From: Moringa oleifera
Lineage: Eukaryota > Streptophyta > Magnoliopsida > Brassicales > Moringaceae
DNA length: 64,000 bases
Reading direction: 5' to 3'
Assembly: GCA_021397835.1 (NCBI GenBank)
Contig: JAJFZO010000094.1
Coordinates: forward strand, 8,718,001-8,782,000
Numbering within the stretch: the first letter of the stretch is position 1; each line of letters begins with the position of its first letter. The notes beneath the pieces are model-generated. The model searched no databases and was not told the DNA's origin. It was given only the letters and a program-made list of their open reading frames with translations. A program made the translations under genes and the position numbers. Below are positions 35,927-47,900 of this stretch, one piece after another.

Positions 35927-38900
35927 CTAAAACAGGCGCTTTCTACAGTCTGCTGCACCGCAATAGCATGGCATTTGTATTACTTTCCCATCTTGACCAT
36001 GGACACTATCAAGGACGTAGGCATAGTCATAAGTAAGCTCCTGCAAGCATGGAGAATAGTCCGTTACTCAACCAAACTGCAGTACCAGATCTCAAGTACA
36101 GCAAGAGGCAGGAAGATTAAAATGAAACTCGCATTTCAGGCTTATTTGACAGAATAGAGAAATTACTCACACTTCTGACACAAAGGATAGCCCAAAATGT
36201 AAACTCAAAGCTCCATGCCAAATCATCACAGTAATCACCCAATAATCAAATTAAGTTGTATTATCACTTGTAATTCCAAAAGAAAGTTTCACTGGAAAGG
36301 GTAATAACAAGTAAAATTTCTAACAGAATGTCCTTCATTTACACAAAGTAGAAGAGATATTATCATCAGGATGACACCTGGTCATTTGACAAACTACCAG
36401 CCATTTGCATTGGGTGACTGACCCCGAATATTACCAACTGTATCACCATTCTTCACAAAATTTAGGTCTTAAGCTTTCATAACCATATGAAAATATAGCA
36501 GACAATCAACAATATTAATGATAAAGATAGATGATAACTGTAAAAATTCTATACTTCAATTTATTAAGACTGCATCAGCTACCAAATAGCATTAATATCA
36601 GGTATACTTATGATGAATATATTAGTTTTAGTGAACACAAAAGTAGAGTCAAAAGGGGAGAGAGAGAGAGAGAGAGAAGTAGCAAAACTGAGAAACCTGC
36701 AAAGGAGGTATGTTGTCTGCTGCAAACAGCACCACTCGAGCAAGTTTCAGGTCATGGTGTGAGCTCAAGACACATTGGACAAAGAGATTAGGTTCGCAAC
36801 TGTGATTGATAAACCTTGCAATATTCCCAGTGAAGCCTGCATCAATACAGAACTCTGGTGCACTCTCAGATTTCTGATCATCAAGCTTGTTAACATTATG
36901 AATTGATGGTTCTGATTCAGATCGTTGTCTTTTCTGTTGGGCAATCAAATCAGGAGTATGTAAAATAAATGCAAGCTTCCTTGGAAGGGAAAACAAATAT
37001 GCTACAAATAAAATAGGAACTAAAAAACTTACAAGAGTCGAACTTATAAATTTATTTCATCCAAATACATGCGAGACTCAAACAGAAACATCAATTATTG
37101 TGTCAAGTTTACTTTGAAATGTCACTATTCAATCAGTATAATCTTTAATTATATACAGCTGGCAAATAGAGCACACATGCCTCAAATCTTTGAACTTACT
37201 GAACAACATCAGGAGTCAGAAAGATACAACATTGATTGAATAATCATCAAAGCTGAAGCTCTCATTCAGACAAAGTAAGGCTATTCTACTTTCTAAAGGC
37301 CAATGGACAGATCTACCATCCTGCTATAAGCACTAGCCATCACAACATGATAGCTTGAATTGATAAGACTAGCATAGATTGATGAGTTGTGCATTTATAA
37401 TCCAGTCAGTCTAGCAGAAACATGAAACAACATTTGCACATCTGATATTCGAGATAGCCACTTATGTCTTAGCTCATCCTACAGTTCATTATGAAGAAAC
37501 CTCACAAGAAACCAGGGTTACCATGAAAAGATAGTTATAAAATTTGATCTAAGAAGATAACCATACTTCCTATGCAAGGACAGACGAGATTGAAAAATGT
37601 ACCGTTCACATAATACCTGAACCTAATCAAATCAGCCAAAAGCCTTATAATACAACAAATCACATATTTTCCCAAGCCAAACAGAAAAAAAAAAAAAAGA
37701 AAAGAAAAACTACAGTATGGCTTAAGCTATTGATAAGTTTCGCAATCGTCATATTAGATTTTCACTAATCAGCTTTGGAAGCCAATTCAACAAAAGAGCT
37801 TTAAGTTGCGGAAACTTAATGGTTCTTTGACAGAGGAAAACAGATGCATCATACTGTTTAAGCAGTTGATCAGGTCCTTATGTTTATGGAAAGTTCTACT
37901 TAACTAAATAAGTATGGAACTTCAAAACAAACTCAAACTAACATGACGCAAAATAGTTACTCAACAGCCATAAATGGTGAGAGAAAACAGAAAACAAGTA
38001 TCAGACTGCACAAACTAAAAATGCAGTAATAGTACCTCTCTTCCTCCCAGCCCCCTCATTGTTTGTAAGCAATCAATGTCAAAAATATAATTGTTCTCAG
38101 AGACATTTTCTAGATCTTCTGTCCTCATAAGCACTCCTGTATACTCACAGACTGGGGCCCCAGAAGGTATGAAGTCCCAAGATCTAACAGCCCATCCCTT
38201 TCTAGGAGTACGAAACACCTGTTGACATACACTAGCAGATATCTCATTGAAATTTACAACAACAAAATGTTTACCTGGTCAAGCAAATATAGTGGGCACT
38301 CTAGGACACTGGTTATATGACCAAACCTCAAGACGATACTTCAGTCCTCTTTGAGATGTCCGGTTGACACAATTAGGTCCACAGCCACATCTTGGACCAC
38401 ACTCAAATATAACATCCTTGGCTTCAATCAACCTATAAGGTATAATAGAAGCTACAGTATCAGATACTAAGCTTAACATATAAAAATAGCCATAATCCTT
38501 CTTTCATATGAGATTTACCTGCCACCATCTCGATGCACGTATGGAAAATCAGAACCATTAAGCTGAGCACATGCACATGTCCTGGGGTCCCTACAAGATC
38601 CTTTGCAATTGCAGCCAACAACATCTCTGGGAAGCTTTACATTGGGTCCAACTTTGATAGACTTGCAATAAGTAAAACCTGTCACATACGAATACAAGAT
38701 TATCAACGGAAATTGCTGTATTAAATAATAGCACATAAATAATGATTAGCAAGATGAAATAGCCCTTAAATCCATGTCTTCTTTCAAGATGCATAAGGAA
38801 GAATGCTTGTGTTACTGCATAATTAAGACATTATGAAACATTTCATAAATTTACAAAATTTAAGATGACAAAATAATGCTGGGAACTTCAGATTTAATGC

Positions 38901-41900
38901 CAAAATATTAACAAATCAACCATATCTAATTCTACTGCTTGGGGTACTCATCTCCAGCAAAAGGGACTGTGTGCAAGTTGTTTCTTTCAAGAAGGCTGAA
39001 TCTATGCAGTTGCACTTTTTCAATTAGAACTAGGAAATAAAGGGTAAATCATATCGTAAAATTACTTTTTACCGAAAGAAAACAGAATCTTATTGAAAAA
39101 CCCCAACATATCTTGATAACTGAACTATCTTTTAACAATGTATAATATGCTTTTACAAGAAAAGGTACTAAAACTTGTAACTTAGCTTGCCTGTGGGTGC
39201 CACGGGCAGATCATCAACCAAGTTGGTAGCTGGAATAGGAATATCCTCTTGCCCCCCAGTAATATCCTCACACACCAATCTTAACCAATAACCAAAAAAA
39301 TAATAATAAAAAAAAAGCATGTGAGCACGTTTTAAACCATATAATTCAGCCAATGAGAATCTTTCATTTAAATGATTTATTCCTTGGATACCCGCGTATT
39401 TCTGAAAGAGAATGTGGCACACGTCCATTGGTAAAATGAACCTGTCATAAGTATGAAGATATAAGGAAAAGATAGTATGGAATGCAGTTGGAGAAAGACC
39501 TGAAAAACGATTAATGGGATAGAAGAGATGATATCTTTCAAAGGGAGAAGGTCTATTCTAATCAAAAGTACTCTTTCTAGTTTATCGTATATTTCATGTC
39601 CTTCTTCCCTATTCCACAGAAGATGGCTATTAAATTAAAGCAACTACAATGATGATTCTTGTGAGGTAGCTTGGATGGTGAGTTCAAACATCAAGTCTTT
39701 TTATTCCTCAAAAGGGTACTTTTGTAGGAGTAGACATGGAGGTTCATGCAGGAGAATGATAGTCATTAGAGAAAGGCAATGGAGGCTCGTCACGAGTTAA
39801 AGGATGATGGGTGGATCACAATGTTAAGGCAGAGAACCTTAAGGTACTAATGTCCCGAAAGTCATTAGAACGGGGTAGGAGGAGGTGTTTTGGTTATTTT
39901 AGTATGTATATGGGTGGAATCCGATTCGGTGGCAATTGAGTTTTTTTTTAAAAAAAAAAAAAGCGAGAACAAAAGTTATATTGTTATTTACAACCCATTA
40001 CAAAAAAGTTAGAATACTACCATATTAAAGCTCCACAAAATCAACAAATTCTTCCTCATTTACAAAATGGTTCCCAATATCCCAAAATTTCAATATACGA
40101 AGCCATTGAGTACAAAAACACCTCAATGGATTAACCTTCCCTTCAAATACTCTTACATTCCTCTCCTTCCAAATCAACCACAAAATCAATAAAAAAAATT
40201 CATGAACATATCCTTGCAAATACCAATAGTAAGCACTTTCCCATGGATTACCACCCACACAAAGAATGATACCTTGGTCATGACACCCGCCTCCCAAACT
40301 AAATTCCATGCATCCAGCTTCTCCAACCGAGTCCAACAACCTATAGAAATGTCTAACCTTGAACTTTTTCAGTCTTCTACTACCCATACACAATATTACC
40401 TTATCTGGTTGGTCTAGATTCACCTTAATTTCCAGATATTTGACATAAAACTGCGATTGCAGCCCCTAATCCTGTGCATTCCTTCTCATTGCCGCTACCT
40501 ATTCCACTATAGCCCCTTCTTCTTGGATATAACCGCTAATCAAAGTGTCCTTGTCAGCTGTCATAGCAAAAATATTTGGAAATTCCTCACAAAGAAGTGT
40601 ATCTTCGCACCATTTGTCCTTCCAAAAGCTTATTGGCCTGCCATTCCCAATTATAAATCATATTATCCCCTCAAAATCCTCCAACCTTTTCATTGTGGCT
40701 TTCCAAACACCACTTCTAAAGGTTTCTCTACCCTTTCTAATCATCCACCGCTCTCTCCCCAAACCATACTTTGCGATTAAGACTTCTCTCCATAACCCTT
40801 CTTTCCTTGTCATGAACCTCCATAGCCATTTACCAAGTAATGCCTTGTTAAACATGCCACATGACTTTATCCCAAGCCCTCCCTTATCCCACCTAACAAG
40901 ATGAAATTTCTTTGCCTCTTCTGAGTTGTGCCACAAAAATCTCCTTTTCCTTTCCAATCTCATAGGTACTACTCTAAGAATTGAAAAGAGAGACATGTAG
41001 CAAAAATATACAAGTCAGACATCATACTCTTTAGAAATGTTATTCTACTCCTTTGAACAGAAAAGGTATCTTCCATCCTACTAAACATTTTTCCATTTTA
41101 TCCATCATTCCATTCCAAAGAACTACATTCGAAGAGAACATTTATCTTCCATCTTACTAAACATTTTTCCACTTTATCCATCATTCCATTCCAAACAACC
41201 ACATCTTTATTCTTTATTCCTAAGGTAAGTCCCCAATACTCACACCGTCAGTTACTAGATCCCCGCAACTCTGATGTGATGGGGCTAAGTGCATCCACCT
41301 AGCCAACCCTCTTTCGAAGCCCGCAACAAAAGCAAAGTAAGAGACAAGATAATGCAAAAACGGAGTAAAGGAGGCAAATATTACGAGAACTCTTTCTCAA
41401 CCTTTATTAAAAATAAAGGAACACTTTACAAAAGAAGGTCTCATTAAAAGCACCCAATGCCTCTAGCTACCCACACACTTGAGTTTCTCTTTTTCAATAT
41501 GTTTTCAATCTAATCCAAGCCCCCATTTTTAAACTAGTTGGGTAGTGTCCTACTCAAACACTTTCTCTTTGTCATCCTACGTTTTTTGGATTGACCAGCC
41601 AACCTTGGTCACAGATTGTTATCCGATTGACACTTATCTTTAAAGTTTGGATTGTATCCTTCTCCTGCAAGAACTCTTCGTGAGTAAAGGATCTTATCCC
41701 ATTTGAAGCCTTTTTCAAGCCCTATTATTCACTTTCAACCGGTTTGGATAACTTTGAGAAAGTGATTTTCGTTTAGGACACTGCTTGAGCTTTATCTTCC
41801 CCTTGGGTTTCGAGATAGACATCTCTCTCTTATCTTACTATTGCCTTGACCCTCCTCTAACTAATGGCCACAATCCTTTTTGTAGAATATTTTTACTTGC

Positions 41901-44900
41901 TAGACTTTTTATCCATGTCAAGCTAGCTTTCAAATTCCGTCCTGTATTCTCGTTACTGGACATCTTTGCACCACCATGTGTTGGTGCTTGTTCGAGGCGT
42001 CTCTACCGCTCTCCCTTCAAGCGAGCTTATGGGTCAGTTCGTGTGCTTCATCCCTCGCTTCACAACATTCCCAACTCATCAGCGTATCTCGGCACTGTGA
42101 GTATGAAACTCAGCCTCTAACCAAGTCTCCTGCATTGATTTCCATATCTAACCCATGCATTTTGCCTTGCTAATGTGGTCCATTCACACTTGTAGATACG
42201 AGCATAAAGCAAGGCACACCACACCTAAGCCTTGGCACTCAAATTCAAGGGTTTGACAACCTACCCCCACCAGAAGAGCCCGACGTTCTCGTAGGCTTGG
42301 TGTTATGATACGCCTTAATCTAGTCCTCAAATTGCCACAAAGTAGTATTCTTTTCCCAACTCGCATCCACCTCGCTGGTGCCTTTCCACTAGATTAAGTA
42401 GTATGTCCTTTGATTCATCTTACTATAGTTTTTCGTTCTATGATCAAGGATCTTTTCTATTTTCTTGTCAAATTGAACTCGATTTACCAGTAGTGCGCGC
42501 TTGGCCTACTTGCGCTCGTTATGGACATCTTCCTGGAACTACTTGAGGAAGCTCACGTGAAATATTGGGTGCATCTTTAGATGTTGCAGTAACTTCAATC
42601 TATATGCCATTGCTCCAACTTTCATTTCGATTTCAAATGGTCCATCATACCTCAGGATAAGGCCTTGATGAATTCCTTTCTTGGTGATTTTCTTCCAAAT
42701 TTGAGGTGTCAGTTTCAGCAACACCTTATCCCCAACTTAGAACTCAGCATCCCATAGCACTCCGTCTCTTTTGACGACATATTTCTTCATACACCTTTGT
42801 GCCTTGAAAAAGATATCCCTCGCTTGATCAATTAACTCTTGTTTATCACGAGCATAGCGGTAAGTTGCTTGGCAACTCCCTTGGCTCTTCCACTTGGCTA
42901 TCTCGTGGGACGTCATTGGTTGTTGCCCAAAAGCCAGCTCTGTAGGACTTAGGCCCGTTGATGATGAGCAATCGATGTTGTAGTAGAACTGCACTACATC
43001 CAACAACTCAAGCCAATCCCTTTGGCTTGCAGTCACATAATGCCGCAAGTACTCCTCTAGCAAGCTATTTACCCTCATGTTGGTGATATACCTCATGGAC
43101 CAATCATAGAAAGCACTCTTACATAGGTTGTGATTAAAACTTCACTTAGATTAGGTAATCATAATGTCTAGCTACAACCCGCTTATACTATTAAGTCAAA
43201 AAAAAATATTTTGGCACCATTCTAAGGTCGAGTCAACCCACAATATCGCACACTACAACGAACTGGGTGATGTTAAAGATTAAAAGGAACCCAATTCAGA
43301 TTGGACTTTAATCTATCCAAATGCAAACCAGATTAAGTTTTCTCTTTTGTCTTATTCCAGTATGAGTATAATGGGGGGCAGCAGCCGCACAAAAACCTTA
43401 GTCTCACACAAGAGAGAGGAAAAAAGAGAAATTTAGTACGTCTGATTTTTAGCCAGCACCCTAAAGCATGGATCCTAGTTCACGTGTGTGAACACCAATA
43501 GAGATGTGATGCTTGCCACGCTCAACCTATCATAATCTGCTCTCGAATTCTATTTCTTATTTGCAAGATATGACTTCAACTCTAGTATTTGGTTTCATTA
43601 TGCACATGGGTCCAGAGATTCAAATTAAAAGTTTTATTTATTCCACAATTTCTTAATCCAAAACCGAACACTTCAACCCTAAAATCACCTCAAAACCTAG
43701 CACAATACTCCCTTAAACTCACTATTTATTCCACCGAGGCATCACCAAAAATAATGGTATCACTCGCAAAAGCAAATGTGAGACCAATCCTTCCTCCTTT
43801 TATCCTCCCATTTAAAAGCCCTTTGGAAGCCCACACTCTATCACCATTGACGACATCTTATCCAAGGCCTCCATAACTACAATAAAGAACAACGGAGACA
43901 ATGTCTTGCCTTGCCTCAAATCTTTCAAATCCTCCTAAAGATTGAGAGTGCATAGGACTACCATTTACCATCACCGCAACGGATGCAGAAGACATACTTT
44001 TTCATCCCATTGCACTTCATTCCACATCCAATCCTCTTCAACATATATAAAATAAAGTCCCACGATACATGGTTGTATGTTATTTTCCATATCCAAGCAA
44101 ATTGCACCTTTCCTCCTCCTTTTCTTTTGAGAGTACACCACCTTTATTAACAATCAATACCAAGTCTAAAATCTACCTACTCCTCACGAATGCACTTTGA
44201 TTATGGCTAATCACCGCATTTACGATATTCTTCAATCGATTTGAAGCTATTATTTTTGTGTATACATCTAACTAAACTAGTAGATCTAAAATCCTTTACT
44301 TTGGTTACGCCTGTTTTCTTTAGAATGAGCACCAAAAAAGTCATATTTAGAGCATTTATGAACAATCCAAATCTAAAAAAGAAATCAACAAATAGCTCCA
44401 TCAGTCCCTCTTGATAATCTTCCACTGTCTTTTAAGAAACTCCATTGTAAAGCCATCTGGACTAGGTGTCTTATTTCCAACATAATCAATTAAGGCAATT
44501 TTTACCTCTTTCTTCCCAAACGGTTCCTCTATTTTCCTTTTCAATTCCTTCCCAATAATTTTGAAAGCCATCCAACTTCAATCTCCATCCTTTATGCTCC
44601 TTATATAAATTTTTGTAAAATTCACCAAATTCCTTCTTCAATCCATCACTTACTTCCACAACCACTTCAACAATCTACAAGTTGCTAATAAAATTATGTC
44701 CTTGGTGCGCATCAACCACTCAATGAAAGAATTCAATGTTTCTATTCCTTTCTTTAAGCCATAAAGCCCATGATTTTTGATACCATAAGATTTCCTCCAA
44801 CTTTAGTGCTTAGTTCAGCTCATAACAAATCTCCTCCACGAAGAGCCTCATTACCCCATCTTCCATAACCCTACTATCCACTCAGTGCAATTGCTTTCAT

Positions 44901-47900
44901 AATTCTTTCTTTCTCCTATTTACGTTTCCTACCTTCTCCGCCTTTTAACCCATTCCTTTATCCTCTTCAATTTATTCACTATTACAAAACTTGCATCACC
45001 CCTCCATACATTCCCTCTCCCACCAACTCTTTCAAAAGGCCAAGCAACTCCACCTCCAATCACATGTTCTTGAACCTAAACAGACATGATCCCCATTTAA
45101 TAGCCTTCACACGTCTAATAAAATAGGATGATGGTAAAAAAAAAGTATTGGAAACAATCAAAACAATTCCCTTCCCACTTGAGGTTAAGACTTCTTCACC
45201 AACCCAACCATCCTCTACCCTCCTTAATCTTCCATTCCACCCCTATTAAAACACCACCAAAACTTGCTTTTACTGCAAAATGCCTCCATTCAATCACCAT
45301 TCTCCCCCAACGGCTTCTATCCAACCCCTTTCTTATTTACTCCATCTTAGTTGTTTAATGACATCTAAGATGTACTTTCCATCATGAGAGCGCATCCTTA
45401 GCAGTGGCCGTCTTCGTATAGTCATTCAACCCCTCACATACCATGAAAGGACTCTTCAACTCCTTGTTAACATCAATAAACCCCTTCTTCATTGTTGTCT
45501 CTCTCTTTCTGAAGTTTGGTACCCTTTTCATTTTCTCAACATCAATAAATAAACTGATCGTTTAATCTTTCAATCCTTCAAATGAAAATCCCATAACCTT
45601 ACACACCTTTATATTCTTCAACAGTGTAACAAAGACCTTTTGATTCCCTCATTCTCTCGTACATTAGAGTCAAATTATCCTCTATCACACCCAATCCAAA
45701 GTTTGTTGATAAAGGCACCACCACAACCCCTACCTACCCAACTTAGTTAAGGGTTTAGGTATGAACAGCTCATTCAGCACAAGCCCCCGCCAACTTTTTG
45801 AGCTTGCTAACCTCATCTTCTTACTTCGATCAAGCCTCGCTAGGTCGAAATCACGACCCATTCCACCACGCTCCTAGCTACCATGTCTCTCGAAGACTAA
45901 CCAAAACTCATATCCAAATTTACTGTCTATGTCGCCGTCAATTACGTGAAGTCGCATCCACATCTGGGACAATGAGGTGCAACTTACCCTGATATTTCCT
46001 TAAGGGTTGCTAGAGTTCCCTCGCTCTCGAACAAGATCCTAAACACCTTTACCTTCCTCCAAGAAAGACTAAACTCTTTCCTCTCCTCCTTTGAATTTCA
46101 AAAATTACCACAAATCAATCAATAGTGTTTTCTTGAATCACAAAGAGGAAAGACCTCTCCCCTTCCTCCAACACCTCTAATCATTCTCACATCTCCTTGA
46201 CGCCTCTAAGTCCATAAAGACTGATAACCATTATGTTTCATCCCATCCCAAATACAAAGATGATCGCCTATCGCAACTTCGCTCTGTGACTTTGAGAACA
46301 AATACTACACCTTCATCCACCAATTTCTTCGAAATTTTGCATCGATGCTAATGGCGAAAGACACCATCAAAATCAAGAGGCTTCACCTCACTCTTTAAAG
46401 GCCAAGGCCCCTTACCTAATGATCGAAGCTCTATTATCGCTACCTACTCCCCCCCCCCTCCCCCCAAAAAAAATGTATGTCTCCGAGTATTAGTGTCAAC
46501 TAAGTTAGTAGCATGGGTAAGGCTTTGCAATTCAAAACACAAGAGGAGGTCTACTATGATGATTTCGCTACTTGTCTTTTGGATAATGTGAACGAAGAGA
46601 AAATTGAAGGCTTTTGAGGGGGTGGAGACCATTACTAGTTTGTAGCGTTAGGTAAGTAAAGGTTTTGAAGTCATGGCAATAGGAAATTATTTTGTAAATG
46701 AGATGGATTTTATTAAATTTCTAGATATCCTAACATCTTGATATAATATAAAAACATTTTTTTATTTTTTTATAAAAAAAGATATGTGATTTAAAGTTCT
46801 AAATAAAAAAGATTAACTAGCTCATCATCATATAAATTTCAAAATCTTGAAATACAAAATATAAAACATGTCACAAATGTCACATGACAATAGCAACTTA
46901 AAAAAACAAACATCGCAACAATCTCATGATAAGAGGGAAAACGTGGATGTTGTAGGAGGAACACCTTTAAATATAACCAATTCCTTCGTACTCTAATTCT
47001 CCCCCTGTTTGTGCTAATGGTCAAAAGTACATATATCTACAATATATTTTTCTTTTCCCAAAAAGGAAGTGAGTGTTATATATAGTGACACCAAGGAGGT
47101 GCCTCTTATGTACAAGTACAGTTAGTCAATTAGAAAGTAAAAGCTCCATGCACTCCACAAGGTCTACCTCATTTACAGACCAATAACCTAATAATTTAAC
47201 ACCAATCTCCATCTATTCTTTATACATGCCAAAATAGTCTCCACCCTTTCAGAGGACCTCTTATTTGTCTCCCCCCAAACCATCCAAGAAAATTACTAAG
47301 GGAACCATCGCTATAACTTTCCTCTTAGTGTTACGCATAGGAAATCCCCTCCATGCTACCAGTTCAACCACCACAAATTCATAAACCAACGGTTGTTGCC
47401 CAATATTGACAAGACATTTTCTTAAATATTTTGAGTTAAACTACACAAACACAGAATGTGACTTCTCCATTTTGCAAAAAAAGCATCAATTCACCATAAC
47501 CTCTTTACATCCATTTGTCTATGGTTAACAGCTTACCACATGTTGCTTCCTATGTGAAAAATGTTGTCGGTTTTTACTTTCCAAATTAGTTGCCATAGGA
47601 AGGAATCCCCTTACCTTAATATAAGACTCCTTATTTTCTCTGAAGAAAAATTTCACTATAAATTTCTTATTATTGTCCTCTCTCCAAATAACTAGATCAT
47701 CACTCTTGGCCACGAGTGTAATGCCATAAATTCTCTCAAAGAATTGGCCACACAATTCTACCTCCTAATCTTACACAGTCCTCCTGAATGCCACCTCATT
47801 CTCCTCCCATCTCACATGATATCACAAACCCAAGTCCCAACAGTCCTAGCCAAGCTGTACAACCTTGGAAAGTCTTCAACTAGTGGTTTGTCCCCACACC

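Noticed and set aside
39182..39191. GT donor 9 bases downstream for SUVH4 intron 10
   Set aside because: It would keep the frame but add three residues inside the conserved PTGFTYCKS block, and its donor context (AAGTTACA) is weak. The GC donor CAGGCAAGC fits better. RNA data could still overturn this.
40202..40904. Plus-strand frames of 70 to 119 codons in SUVH4 intron 8
   Set aside because: They are antisense shadows of minus-strand LINE coding sequence.
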